A stretch of DNA of 64,000 nt from Trebouxia sp. TZW2008 (taxonomy: Eukaryota; Chlorophyta; Trebouxiophyceae; Trebouxiales; Trebouxiaceae): positions 186,001 through 250,000 of the forward strand of contig BDIU01000201.1 in assembly GCA_002118135.1 (NCBI GenBank). Reading direction: 5' to 3'. Positions 1 to 12,300 of this stretch are shown one piece after another. Position 1 is the first letter of the stretch; each line of letters begins with the position of its first letter. Below the pieces are notes generated by a model. That model was not told where the DNA came from and searched no databases. It saw nothing but the letters and a program-made list of their open reading frames with translations. A program made the position numbers and the translations under genes.

Positions 1-982
1 GTCAGCAGGCCCTTGGCAAGGTGATGATGTGGCGCCCCCAATGCCAGACTGCTTTACACAGCTGCAGCATCTGCACTGTTTGAAGGTGTCAAACGTCAGT
101 TTTGACAACAAAATTTTGTCGAAGCTGGCACGCCTGCAGTCACTGCATGGAAGTCAGGCGTACAGCATTACACCTGTTGCACTGGACCTGTCAGGCTGTT
201 CTCAGCTGACTCAGTTGGTTCTCTATAGAGCCATAGGAACAGAGGTTCCCATCGTTCTGCCATCTGGGCCTTGTGTGAGCTTACAGCACCTTGAAATAGA
301 CACGAAAGAACCTATACACAATCTGAAGTGTGCTACTGCATTGACACTCCTGGAGCTTCAATCATGTCAAGTAGAACAAATTGCATGGCCAACCACTCTG
401 CAGCTTTTGGAGCGCCTTGTCTTTGAAAATCGTGAAGCACCTCCTAGGAATGTCGTAGGCGGCCCAAGGGGGTCGGGGATATCAGACCCCTTGCCATATG
501 CATGGCAGTCTTACAGTTGCCTACAATCTTTGAGCATTTGCTCTTACCATACACAAACAGATTTGCCGAAATGGCTGCCTGACCTGAAACGTTTGACAGA
601 GTTGGAGTTGCCTCGAGTGATTTCCAATGATTTCTTGACAGGCTTGTTGCAGTTGAGTGGTCTACAGCGGTTGAGTCTAGTTCATGCCACGATTGATTGG
701 ACAGCAGAAATGGTTGATTTGGCCTGCTTGCCAAACCTTTGCTACTTGAACCTTGGTTGGTGGGGCTACTATGAGCGTGACACTAAGGCTTGGCGTGTAA
801 GTGGCACCCAGGAAGAGAGAGCAAACTTGAAGGCACTTGAACAGGCCTTGAACAGTAGAGCCTTGCAGCTCGAAAAGCAGCTTGTTAAGACCTCGGATGG
901 TTATGTTGTGCCAGACATTTATTGGGTTTTCACCCTACCAGGCGAGGAACCTTGCACTGTGTTCGAGTCCTTTGACTATTGA
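1..982 (+). CDS. Leucine-rich-repeat protein, 3' part (partial)
   Basis: The frame is open from the left edge to a TGA at 980-982, so this is the C-terminal part, about 327 codons, of a longer protein. Irregular LRR units are visible, with hydrophobic spacing such as LQSLSICSYH, LTELELPRV, LQRLSLVHATI and LCYLNLGWW. The last ~70 residues are not LRR-like and end in an acidic/aromatic tail (FESFDY). LRR proteins of this irregular kind are often F-box or NLR-like adaptors that bind other proteins, but no F-box or NB-ARC is in view, so the role is unknown. The first in-frame ATG is at 41, but the frame continues upstream of it without a stop, so 41 is probably not the start. A TGTAA motif, the usual green-algal polyadenylation signal, lies near 1279. 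Confidence 0.7.
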   Translation, partial: SAGPWQGDDVAPPMPDCFTQLQHLHCLKVSNVSFDNKILSKLARLQSLHGSQAYSITPVALDLSGCSQLTQLVLYRAIGTEVPIVLPSGPCVSLQHLEIDTKEPIHNLKCATALTLLELQSCQVEQIAWPTTLQLLERLVFENREAPPRNVVGGPRGSGISDPLPYAWQSYSCLQSLSICSYHTQTDLPKWLPDLKRLTELELPRVISNDFLTGLLQLSGLQRLSLVHATIDWTAEMVDLACLPNLCYLNLGWWGYYERDTKAWRVSGTQEERANLKALEQALNSRALQLEKQLVKTSDGYVVPDIYWVFTLPGEEPCTVFESFDY

Positions 983-2470
983 TGGACTGTCCCGTCTTAC
1001 GAGTTTTGTCATCAGCTTGTACATTGTTTGAGGACAAGTTGATCTTCATGCCAGTATGGCACTTGGTGATAATTGTATCGACAAGCATGAAGACTCTTAC
1101 CAACCACAGCTTGCCATTCACCTTCATGCACAGCTGGAATTGCAGATTAGGTGGAGTATGTATAAAGTGTACCACAAGCAATTCCTGCATGTGGTTCGTG
1201 CTTTCAGCTGCTGCTGCATTGCACGCTTGCAAATGGCCAGTTGCACAAATACATCTAGCTCATGGGTGTGTATCCCAGTGTAAATTGTTACCAAGCATGC
1301 TACATCAGACCAGGTGTGGCTCAATCATGCCCTTGCTGTCATGCCAGTGGTCCTGGCCGTCTGGGTCAATATCAGGTTGTCTTCCTGAGCATGTGGTCAA
1401 GCTAGCAGTGTGGTTTCTGATGCCGAAAGCAAAGCTACCTTTTAGAGCGGGTGTCAACAGCAATGCAAATGGTTGAAGACCGGGGTGCTGTCAGCGATCA
1501 ATGTCACTCTATGCGCCTCCAACAGAAACCCTGTACTGCAGAACAAGTCCATCACTTGCCCTGGCTGTGTGCAAGAAGCAGTTGCATGCTATCGCTAGCG
1601 ACCATGCTGAGCTCAGCTAAAGATGCAGCGGCCATGCTTTTGCATACTGTGCCTCCATACTGCTACAGCACTCTGCTATCTCTGCTGTAGATGCATGAGA
1701 CCCATCAGCAGTTGAGCCTATGTCACAGCTGCTTTGAGGCGCTCAGCCCCTTTACACCCCTATCAGCAGGGTGCATTGCGGCTGCTCTGCCAGCAGACCC
1801 AGCGTCTTAAGCTGAAGCTGCGCTTCAGTGTGTTGCCTTCGCAGCATCTGTGCCTGATCAGGGCTGAGCATTGGCTGTGACTGCACGCCTGAGTCCAAAC
1901 AGCAAAGCCTGATGTCAAATTAGCTGCTGCCTGCTTGGTGATCTGCACGTTGAGCTGCATGAATAGTTTGGAAGCAGTTTGCCAGTCTTTCTAGCTGCTG
2001 CACTGCTGGCAACTCTGGCTAGCTGGGGCATCTGATGTCTCGCCATTGTTTTGGGCTGGCTGCATCTGCAGCAGCAGTCCTGACAGGGGCAGCTCGAGCC
2101 GGCCAAGTGAGCATGTGACTTGTTCTTGCAGATTGCCTGACTGCTAGACTCAGCTGAGATGCTGAGCTGTGCTGCTGATTTGGTCGCTGCTGCAGCAGCA
2201 TAAGATTCCTGCCTGAAAGATCACACAACATAATAATAATAACAATTACATGTTCCAGCATATATTGCTAGGTATGTGTGGCACAGATCTTATCTCGCCA
2301 GGCAGGCTTGTCTTGAAAGATCACATGATTGCTGCATGACTGGGCTCAGCAGCAGCATTGACTGCAGCAGCATTGACTGCAGCAGCATTCTTGCCTGTCA
2401 GCTGGTCCAGATTGGCTTAATGAACCAAACTGCAGATGACCCTGAGGGTGTGCAACTTGGTGTTCTTTGA
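983..2470. other. Intergenic / 3' flank, no gene seen
   Basis: About 1.5 kb after the LRR stop. Short open frames exist on both strands, but none has splice-consistent extension or recognisable protein features. The sequence is rich in CTG/CAG words. I see nothing that supports a gene. Confidence 0.5.
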
Positions 2471-2473
2471 TCT

Positions 2474-3480
2474 GCTGGACCCTCAAGAGGAGCTGCAATA
2501 CTAGCACCAATGCTGCAGGAAGCATAAGTTCTGCTGAAAGATCAAGCGTTGACAGTAGTAATAGTCTCTGGCTGCAAAGCTGCTGAGCTGCTGCTGCGGC
2601 CAACAAGCTAGATAATCTCACAACTTGGCACAGCTGGCGAGGCGTCTACAGGCTCACGCCTGCCTCTGACCATGCGCAAGGCGTCAGCAAATGCAATCAC
2701 TAAAGCACCACAGCTGTGGCTGTGCATGGGTTGCCGGGCTCTTCCATTTTATGCACTGGACTCAGCAAGAGGAGCTGCAATGCTAGCACCAATGCTGCAG
2801 GCAGCATAAGCTCTGCTGACGGGTCAATTTTGAGGTTGGTCAAAATCACTAGCTGCTAAGCTGTTGAGCTGCTGCTGCTGCCGCCAAGAAGCTGGCTCAC
2901 AACTTTGCACAGCTGGCAAGGCGCCAACAGTTTCACACCTGCCTCTGACCATGCGCAAGGTGGCAGCCAAAGCATCACAGCTGTGGCTGTGCATGAGTCT
3001 CTGCTCTCTGCCATAAGACGCACTGGGTTCAGCGAGAGGAGCTACGATGCTAGCACCAACGCTGAAGGCTTCACTGGTTCTCTGCTGACCAATCAGATCT
3101 TGACCGTAGCCAAAGTCACTAGCTGCAGCGCTGCTGCTGCTGCCACCAACAAGCTAGAAAGCCTCACAACTTGGCACAGCTGGCAAGGCGACGACAACTT
3201 CAGACCTGCCTCTGACCATGTGCAAGGCGTCAGCCAAAGCATCACAGTTGTGGCTGTGCATGAGTTGCTGCTCTCTGCCATATGACGCACTGGACTCAGC
3301 CAGAGGAGCTGCAATGCTAGCACCAATGCTGCAGGCTGCATCACTTCTGCTGACAGGTCAAATCTTGGCAGTCTCCGTAATCACTGACTGCAATGCTGCG
3401 GGTGCTTCTGCCAATAAGCTAGTAACCCTCACAATCTGGCACAGCTGGCAAGGCATCTACAGCAGTGGCTGGTCATGCCT
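2474..3480. repeat. ~270-bp direct tandem array, four degenerate units
   Basis: Four diverged units can be followed by the landmark GAGGAGCTGCAATGCTAGCA, at about 2487, 2769, 3035 and 3303 (spacing 266-282). Each also carries a 'cacagctggcaaggcg' block and a 'cagctgtggctgtgcatg' block. One 126-codon open frame (2905-3285) runs through more than one unit because the local spacing is close to a multiple of three. It has no start context or domain, so I treat it as chance. Confidence 0.75.
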
Positions 3481-4081
3481 CAAGCAGCAGCAAACACGCT
3501 TCCCAAGGCGCCACAGCTGTGATTGTGCATGGCTGCCTGACAGGAAGGCAACGAGCTTGAGCGAACAGCAGAAGCTGCAGCTGAAAGCGAACTCTGCTGT
3601 TTGTGTTGCTGCTGCTTCTGCGACTCTGATGCTAGAATCCTCCAAGAGCAATCAAGGGTGTGAAGGCAATCGTGCTCTGTCCGCTACGCCTGAGAAGCCC
3701 TGCATTTGCTGCTCAAGGCCTCTGATGCCATATCACTTCCAATGCAGCTTGTATCGCTTACACTTTACATTGTTCTCTTGCTAGCAACGTCGGTGTAATT
3801 TTGATGTCATAGGCTGCGCTTTGACAGCAGCTGAGCCTGCAGGAAGCCCACTGCACACCTTACAGGCGTTGAAGAATGCTGCAAAGCAATACAGTCAAGC
3901 ATATGTTGTGCACAAAGGCATCCAAAACAGGAGGCAAACCGACCTGCTTGCCTTGAGCAGTACGTCAGCCCCAGAGCGTTGTACAATCCGAAAGACAGGC
4001 AAGTATAAGCGCTCAAGGTGTGGCAGAAGCAAAGCTTAAGAGCTAATTCTTCACGCAGCGCGTGTACTGTAAATCCGTGCG

Positions 4082-4100
4082 CACGTGCACGCGTCACGTG
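4082..4100. promoter_or_regulatory. Paired CACGTG palindromes upstream of LTV1
   Basis: Two perfect CACGTG hexamers (4082-4087 and 4095-4100), 13 bp apart start to start, lie in a CpG-rich stretch about 90 bp before the LTV1 ATG. CACGTG is the core bound by bHLH and bZIP factors (E-box/G-box). The pairing and position are suggestive, but the function is inferred. Confidence 0.35.
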
Positions 4101-4183
4101 TAGCCTCCGTCGGTGCCGTCCTTGGCCCACTGCACAAGTCTCTGCAGAAGCACCTGCAGCGCGGTGCAAGTGTAGCTATCAGC

Positions 4184-7100
4184 ATGGGTAAGTCCAGGCC
4201 ATACATCGACAGGAAGCAAGCCTCATCTTACAACCTTGTGTATCGAAATGCCGAAGCGGGCGACGACACGACTGATCGACAGTGGGTCGACACCAGCAGG
4301 GGAGTGGGCGTCGGTCGACCCGACGCAGAGGCGGTGCAGCAGCAGCAAGCTGCAGCACCGCGCGCTCCGCACATCCAGCGCTGGTTCCAGGACGAAGTAG
4401 ACGACATCAGCGAGGACCGTCGCAAAGAACTCATAGAACTTGGCTTTCCTGACGACGGCTATGACTATCTTAAGCACTTGCGCGTGCTCGGCAAAGGTCA
4501 AGCTAGCCTTGAAGGACCGGAGGCTTCTGCCGAAACAGGTCCTTTTCAAGTTTTCTGCTGTCAGCTTGTGAGCTTGTATGTGGGGTAGGGCATATGTATG
4601 AGGCTCAAAGGTCACTCGGGCTTGAGAGCATCTGCGATGCCACTCACACCTTAGCTAATGTACATGCTGCACAAGTCTGCCCAGAGTATAGTCAGTGCAG
4701 ATGTCGCTGCTGAGTCTGCTGCATGTGCAGTCTGACAGAAGCTGTGCTGCAAGTTGCCAACCACAAGTGCTGAGCATCAAGCAAAGCTTGTCATTTTGAG
4801 CTTTGGATAGTGCATATGTATGACGTAACAGTGTGACTGCACAGGTCCCTCCACATTTGTGCCTGCTGTCAGCACTCAAAAGCCAGATGAAGATCGCAAA
4901 GCTTATGATGCCCGACAGCTAGTCTTGCACCAGGCAGCACAGGACGTGGTAAGGGCACCTATAGACTGCTAACCCAATCTCGTGTATGCAGAAGTAGTAC
5001 AGTGACTTCTCTTTGTAAGGACTGCATTGGTTTGACAAATTTCACCTTATACTGATTTGTCCTTACTCAAGGGTGCCACAGCAGTCAGAAAGCAGTGATT
5101 GGTTGCCAATTGCATTGTCCATATAGTGAGAATGTCCTTACATTGAGTACACTCACAAAGAAAAGTTAATTTAATGCCAGAGTTGTGCGCCATCATAGCA
5201 GTTGATTGCAACGACACTGCAATGACAGAACGAACTGCTGAGCATGTGAACTGCTTGACAGGTTGAGGCTGCACAGAGTGCTGGCGGGATCAGTGCCTTT
5301 TCAAAGGAGCTGGCTAAGCTGCATAAGCCAAGTAAGCACATCAGCATTTGTGGCTTGGATACTGTGCATGGACTGACCTTGCAGCTCTGTGCATAGCATG
5401 GTTGAAGCTTTCAGTAATTTCATGCAATCTTTTGCAGATGCATTCCATTTGCAGCTTCATGCATAGCATGGTTGGATGCTTCAGTATTGTACATGCATTC
5501 AATTTGGAGCTTTGTGCACATCATGGCTGGATGCTCCAGAGTTGTGCATGCGTCCAATTTGCACAACATATCTGGATGCTCCAATGTTATGCGTGCATTC
5601 TATCTGCAGCTGCACATCATAAATGCATGCAGCTGAGATGTGAAATACTGTATGTGCAGCTCAAGCAGAAGTAGATGAGCTGGAGAAGCTAGTTAGCTTT
5701 TACCAGGACATTGAAGACAATGCGGAAGAGCAAGGAGATTTGCTTGATGACTTTGTGCTGTCCGCTACTGAGGTATGCTGCCTGCCGCATGTGCTTGCTC
5801 TCAGAAAGCTTAAGCACTTTTTGGTATCCTGTCTTCCAGACTTCTTTGTCATGCTGATTCACACAACATCACTGCAGATACCACTGCTCATCTAACATTG
5901 TCTCTGTATTCAGTCTGTGTCATGCATCATGATGTACACAGCAGCACGTACCTGCAAGTCAGCTACATTTGCCTGATCACATATGAATGCTGTTACAACA
6001 GGCTGCAAGCAGATGCAAGCAACAGTGTTGTTCAATATTTTGTTTTCAGGCGCCTGCAGTGGTACCCAGTAGCAGACCACAAGATCTTGAACAAGCACCT
6101 GATGTACACCAAGCAGCGTTTTCAGAAGCGACCTCAGAAGCTGATGACTCAGATGTTGACTCAGAAGCTTCTAGCAGTGAAGCTATCTCAGAAGATGTCA
6201 TCAGCAGATTGGGAAGCCATGCTAGTGCTGGTCCCAGAAAGCTTGGCTCCATTGCATCGACATATTGGCGGCCAGAGCGGCTGGACAGGAAAGAAAACTT
6301 GTCAGTGATTGACGAAAGGTGATGCTTTATCAGCAGCAGCAGCCCTTGTCTGTTTGCGTTGCTCAAGCTTCACAGCTGCTCCGTCACTCTGGTGTTGCAT
6401 CCTTGCACTACACTTGCCTCTGAGACATCATGTAGAAAAGGGAAAAGAAGAGAAAAGTCAACGATGTTAGTCGTCATAAATGGAGCCTCTGTCTAGAAAG
6501 GCAGCCTGGGAATGTCTAATTGCAGCGCCGAGATGAAGTGTGCCTGCTGCCATTTGCAGTTTGCCAGCTGCACTCAGGAAGCATAGAATGCTTTTGTGGA
6601 CTCAGGCACGATCACTTCAATCCTTTTTGCATGCCATATGCTGCCAAGGTCTACAAGCTGCCAGGTGCATGTGCTTGGCATGTGCAGGTTTGAGACCATG
6701 CATAAAGACATCAGCCCTTCTTGCATGCCATATGCTGCCAAGGTCTACAAGCTGTCAGATGCATCTGCTTGGCTTGTGTAGATTTGAGGCAATGGCAATA
6801 GAGTACGACTCTGATGACATTGGCGAGCTAGACGAAGAAGAGTTTGACGGCAATCAGGGGACTGCCATGGTTGATCAGTTTGGCAACTTGCTGGATGAGT
6901 TTCTGGAGCAGCATCCAACCCAGGACCACAATCACGAAGCTGGGTATGCATATGATGCTGCCGGGGCGGGTGCAGATGGCCAGTCAACCCCTCTTGATAA
7001 AGCAGCCATAGCAAAGGTGTGCATTGCATCTGTCACAAAGGCATGGTATCTCTGCATAGCATACTCTGCCTGCAAGACCGCATAAGAAAGTGCAATCAGT

Positions 7101-8870
7101 CATGTCAGTGGAAGAGAAGTTGGCTGTCTCAGCGTAATGCTAAGTGGCCTGCTTCCCAGCTTGCAGGGTTGGCATGTCATCTTGTGCATATGCACACACA
7201 GGGCCTTAACATTTGTTGCACCAATTGGTGGTCTGCATTACAATCTCGGCAACAAGCTAGTTCTAGTGACTGCCTTTCAGTTGGTGATCAGCTGCCACCG
7301 AATAACAGGAGATGCGACGGCCTGTATGCTTGCATCATGTGTCCCCATGATGGTAAAGTGTCAGCGGCTGAATCCTTGTCTGCCCATGTCAGCAACCAGC
7401 ACATCTCCTCAATGTGCTGCTCTACAGCAATGTATCAAGCCTAACACTCAAGCTGTATCGAAAATCAAGCCAGTCCATGCACTGCACCAAGCCTACCACT
7501 CAAGCTGTATCGCAGACCAAGCCAGTCCATGCACTACACCAAGCCTACCACTCAAGCTGTATCAAAGATCAACCCAGTCCATGCACTGCACCAAGCCTAC
7601 CACTCAAGCTGTATCAAAGATCAAGCCAGTTCCTGCACTGCTGCAGACAAGGGAGCTGTTGAGGAAGGCTGAAGAGGAGGAGGCACGGCAGGCTTCAGAG
7701 CCACCCCCCACCACAACAGGACGTGTGTTCCACGATGAGCCAGAGCAGCGATGGGACTGCGAGAGTGTGCTGTCAATGCGGTCAAACCTGGACAACCATC
7801 CAGGTGTCATATCAGAGCAGTCCAAGAGGCGCTATAGGCCTGTTGGAGGCAAGATCAAGCTCGCGGCTAAGACAGGTCAGCAATTGTTGTTGTCACATGT
7901 TCAGCCGATGCTTTGCCACAATTGTCCTTTCACCGCAGCAATGGCTTTTGATCTACAGCAGCGGACAGAGCTGCATTGATGTTCAGTATGAATCATGCAA
8001 ACTGCACCAGGCTCAATGTATCATTGTAGTGATTACTGTGCTCAAGCCCTTGGTAATTACATGATGCAAGCATGAGCATTCTGCAGCTGAAGGGGCTGCA
8101 AGTCCACCTGATCATAGTGTGACAGGAGTCAGATTTGCTAATTGATGCAGCATGCAAAGACACAAATGCTGGTCAGCATGATTTTGGGGAGCTGCTTGCA
8201 AAGTATCAATGAGCTCTAGTATACAATTGGAGGTCAGATTGTCATGCTGTGCTGTCTTTGCAGGTTTACCCACCAGCAGCAGCGAAAGGCGTGAGGCACC
8301 AGATTTTGACACCTACAGCAGGACAACCTCTGCATCTGCAGCGCAGCCAAGACTCAAAGGGGAAACCACAGATGAAAGGAAGCAAAGGAAAGCTGCAGTC
8401 AAAGACGCAAAGGTACTTTGCCTTGTGCACCTTCTTTATTGCCCTTGTACCAAATTTCACTTCTTGAGTCAGCTGTTGAGATGAATGCACATTGTGGCAT
8501 TGTTGCACAGCTGCACAGTTGCACGGCCTGCGTGAGGCCATGAAACTGCCTGTGAGGTTCAGGCCTTGTCATTTGCCCTATATTTGTGGCAGAGGTGAGG
8601 CTTGCTGGCATTGACTGTGACAATGCACTGCAGTGCGCACAGCATTGCCTGCCTAAGGAAGGACATCAGAAAAATCTGCGCTAGTAGTAGTCATTCAGGG
8701 AGCCTTTGTGAGCAGAAGCAGCCTGTTATTGCTGCCTTACCAGTGCTTTGCTGTTGTAGAGAGAGGCCCGAGCTGCAAAGAAAGAGCTGAAGACAATGTT
8801 CAAAGAAGAGGCTGGCAAGCAGCATAAGCGCATGGCCAACCCACCATCATCTATCATGGCCTTGTCATAG
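4184..8870 (+). CDS. LTV1: LTV1-like 40S ribosome biogenesis factor
   Basis: LTV1 helps assemble the head of the pre-40S subunit and supports its export from the nucleus, working with ENP1 and RPS3. Nine exons keep phase throughout: 4184-4538, 4845-4948, 5277-5331, 5669-5772, 6050-6318, 6782-7016, 7647-7875, 8264-8412, 8760-8870, giving 536 residues. Family signatures are the basic N-terminus (MGKSRPYIDRKQASSYNLVY), GYDYLKHLR, a DRKAYDAR block, STYWRPERLDR followed by DERFEAMAIEYDSDDIG, WDCESVLSMRSNLDNHPG, and a basic C-terminus (KKELKTMFKEE). ATG 4184 is chosen because family similarity starts there. An in-frame ATG at 4085 would add 33 unrelated residues. Exon 1 could also end at 4496, since both donors keep phase. 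The introns hold repeats and a TIR element (separate entries). Confident. Confidence 0.9.
4998..5172 (+). mobile_element. MITE-like TIR element in LTV1 intron 2
   Basis: About 175 bp, starting TA-CAGTGACTTCTCTTTGTAAGGAC. Its interior (tgtccttac, gcagtcagaa, gcattgtcc, ttgagta) aligns with the inverted sequence at 37338-37507. The right end is eroded ('acaaagaaaagttaatttaa'). The TA terminus and CAGT..CTCT-type end resemble Tc1/mariner/pogo-class elements. No transposase is present, so it would be non-autonomous. Confidence 0.55.
5380..5625. repeat. Short degenerate tandem repeats in LTV1 intron 3
   Basis: Three to four units of about 50-70 bp share 'catggttggatgct', 'tgcatgcattcaatttg' and similar words between 5391 and 5620. 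They are non-coding and lie in the intron just before exon 4. Confidence 0.55.
6619..6800 (+). repeat. Echo of the LTV1 exon 6 acceptor region
   Basis: A ~93-bp direct duplication. 'tgcatgccatatgctgccaa' occurs at about 6628 and 6721, and each copy leads into a pyrimidine/AG-type boundary followed by TTTGAG. The second copy is the real 3' splice site (tag at 6779-6781, exon from 6782, continuing TTTGAGGCAATGG). The first reads 'gtgcag' then TTTGAGACCATGC and soon diverges. Confidence 0.6.
7441..7646 (+). repeat. 52-bp minisatellite ending at the LTV1 exon 7 acceptor
   Basis: Four units of about 52 bp carry 'actcaagctgtatc' and 'aagccagtccatgcactgca'. The last unit runs into the ctgcag acceptor at 7641-7646, so the array forms the end of intron 6 including the polypyrimidine/branch region. 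As the unit is not a multiple of three, reading frames rotate through the array, which argues against coding. Confidence 0.8.
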
Positions 8871-9390
8871 TCTGAAAGAACGGCCCAGGATTCGTGGGTG
8901 TTCCACAAATTTTGCAACTCGGGGACTATGTCTAAGCTGGCGCTGATGCTGCCCAAAACTGACACACAGTAAATTTTAACTAAAATGTTGTCGCGTGATT
9001 TTCACAACAGACCTGTTGCGCAACACAGCAGGGACTGTGGTCCCAACTGCAATTAGACGTACCATTTCACATGGCGCGCATGAGAAAGACAATGTCGGAT
9101 TTGATTGCTTCCCAATCTCAGCACACGGGGCAGAAAAAGGGCCAAGATATTGAAGACAGCGGCTGCTAGCAAGTGTTACATCTTGTTCATATGAAGCTTC
9201 CATGTTTGTGCCTGTGCTTCGTCATCGCCATTGTTTCCACGTAATTCAGCTGACCTCACAGAAGGTTTGCACCAGAATTAGCAAAGGGTTTGACACGGCC
9301 ACGAAGGCGCTGTTGACCTTTGAAGCAGGCGTTTGATGCAATTATCGCGGAGTTGAACGCTTGATCAGTCCAGAACAGGTCTCGGCAGGC
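8871..9390. other. LTV1-FtsH intergenic region
   Basis: 520 bp between tandem genes. It should hold the LTV1 3' UTR and the promoter of the protease gene. I see no further gene and no clear TATA box. Confidence 0.5.
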
Positions 9391-12300
9391 GATGGTGGCT
9401 GGCCTGCAGAGCAGCTTGTTGCGCCAGGTCAGACTCTAATGCTGACCTATCACAATCTGCACCTCGGCTTCCGGAACCGCGGTAGCAAATGTCGTGTGCA
9501 GCCTCAGTTTCTGACTTGCGATGACATGCAGGTCTTCGCAGACGTTGCCAAGCGCTATTTGCACGAGGTCGCTGCGGTGAGGCAGCAGGGATCAGCCACA
9601 AATCTAACCTCTCTTACCAGGCGCCTGCAACAAGTCCAGAGGAGGTCTGTAGGAAATCTATTCCTTGAGGAACTGCCACAAGATCCAGCTGGACAGGCAT
9701 GAATACACTCAGCTTGCCACACCCTCAGCTTGCAAACCATAGTGATCTGCTTAGCAAGCAGCTTAACTTTATGGGCCTGGTGTGTGCATAGGCAAATTAC
9801 CTCAGACAACTCAATCAAAGGGGAGAGCCTGAAGCTGTCATACGGCAATACGAAGGCGGCAGGGTGATCAGCAGCGAAGCCACTTTAGGAGAATATGTCA
9901 AAGCCTTGGTCAAAGTAGACCGTCTGGACTCTTCAGCCTTGGTACAGACACTTCAGGTGAAGCCCTTCATCTGCATTTTGTCTGCTCCTGAGACCTGACA
10001 GAGTGCCTGCACAAATTATGTTGCTCCTGCGCATTTGTTTGCTTATTTGCAAGAAAGTGGTATACTGTTCTCCTGTCGTTGGTTCACAGTGATGATACAG
10101 TGACGCTGTATCAGGCCGCATGCTTCCAGCATGATGCAGTTGAGGCCCCAAGGCATCTTGCACAACCACATCCAGCTCGCCTCACTGGTCCTGACCTTTG
10201 TGATTTGTTGCAATTGCACAGCTCAAGCGTGGTTCCTCATACTACCATTCATGGAGCCTGTGCAAAATCGCAGCAGTCAGGGCGTAGAAGGCCTCAATGT
10301 CTGATTGAGAGTGCTGAGGTCTTGCTGCAGAGAGGAGCGTCTCAGGCACGGCACGGCAGTGCCAGCACCAGCTATGCCAGTCCAAATGCTTTTGGGTCAT
10401 TTGCAAGTCAGAGTCAGGAAGCTGCGTCCTCGCAAAACAGCGGCCTGTACAGAATGTTTGGAGGTACTGGCTTGTTTCTGACTGGCCAAAATTTGTGCAT
10501 CCTCTGTTTGCTTTCCTACGAACATGTTGTCATGTTGACCAAAGGCTGTCCATGCTTCACGCACTAGATCCCTGACATCAGGCTCTCAAAACCAGCTCTC
10601 TCCTTAATGCAATATTGGACGTTGACCATGCAAGGTTCTGATGCAGTGTTCAATGAACGTCTTGAATTGCATGTTACTCCATGCAGCAAGTGGCAGGGCG
10701 TGCTTGCTTCCGCATGGATGCCTAGTCAGTAACACGAGTTCTTCATGCCGGGCAGGCGCAGCAGGTGCAGGTGGCAGGGTGCGCTTGCTTGTACAAATGC
10801 TGATAGACTGACCGCATATGCGTCAAATTGTTCAGGTGCAGCAGGAGCAAACAATGGCGCAGCAAGCGAGCTAGGCAGCTCCAAGAACCCCATCTACATG
10901 ATGCAAGCAGAGCCCACATTCAAGGCTCAGCTTTGGCGCACAGTCAGGACGCTTGCAGTTGCCTTTCTGATCATATCCGGCATAGGGGCGCTGTTTGATG
11001 AGCGGGGGCTGGGCAAGGGTATCCTGCACAACCCTGACATGAAGCCACAGCTGGACAGCAAAACCAAGTTTGAAGATGTCAAGGGTGTGGATGAAGCTAA
11101 GGTACACAAAGCCTGCTCAATGACCTGTTTGTGTACGTGGGTCACAGGGCTTTTGCATCATGCATACAGTACCAACATGAAGCCACAGCTAGACAGCAAG
11201 ACCAAGCTCCAAGCTGTCAAGGCTGTAGATGAGGCCAAGGTACACAAGGGCTGCCTGATCGCTTGTTACGGAGAAGCTTTCATGGGGCATTTCAAGCATG
11301 CTTGCATACCTCAAGACCTCCAACAAGCTTATCAATATGGCTGCAAAAGCTGCGGTTGTTGCAAAGCACCGTGCTGCACAATGCTGCCATGTCATGTCAG
11401 CATTGCAAGATATCTGATAATGGTGTTATGTCATGTCAAGTGACTGAGCCGGGATAGTACAGTAAACCCTTTGGTTGTCTTGAATTGCGTTGGCGCACAT
11501 TTTTGAGCCTTTCTCTCCTGCGGCAAGTGAGCTTGAAGATTGAAGACGTTGTTGCTGTCGTGAGAGGTCCCCACAAACTCACCACCCTTGGGGGTAAGCT
11601 GCCTAAGGGGGTGCTGCTGGTGGGTCCCCCTGGCACCGGTAAGACCATGCAGGGCATCCAAAGCTGTTTATGCGAGCCTTCTTTGTAAGTACTGCCTGGT
11701 ATGTGCAGAGTGAGCTCGAGGAGGTGGTGGCCTACCTGAGGGACCCCCACAAGTTCACCACCCTTGGGGGCAAGCTGCCTAAGGGGGTTCTGCTGGTGGG
11801 GCCCCCTGGCACTGGCAAAACCATGCTGGCCAGGGCCATTGCAGGCAAGTTCAGCTGTTTTTATTTGACCATTTCATTTATAAATCAAAGTCAGACATGA
11901 TGGACAGCTTCTACCATGCGCTTAATTTCATAACAGCTCGCATTTCTTTGAGGATCCAGCTGCCAGGTGTTGGCAATCAAAATAAGATTTTTTACCTTCT
12001 GCAACAGCATGTGTCAAATCAATCTATTGGCGAGACTGCCTACTGGCTGCAAAGAGATGGCAAAAGCACTCCTCTGTTACTTGTGTCCAAGCAATGCTGT
12101 TGTGTCTGGCATACAATATCAAGTCTCTAGCTGACCCTAGCTGGGCCACCTTGCATGCTTCCAAGAAGTAGCACTGTTGACGAGGATTTACTGCCTAGCG
12201 TTCAACCTTGTGCTGCTAATTCAGGCGAAGCTGGTGTACCGTTTCACTGCTCAGCCTCAGAGTTTGAGGAGATGTTTGTGGGTGTGGATGCCAGCAGGGT

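Noticed and set aside
2905..3285. 126-codon open frame over the ~270-bp array
   Set aside because: It arises from a repeat whose spacing is near a multiple of three. No domain, no start context and no splice-supported extension.
7137..7979. 280-codon + frame overlapping LTV1 intron 6 and exon 7
   Set aside because: Most of it is the 52-bp minisatellite and exon 7 in a different frame. The LTV1 model explains the region.
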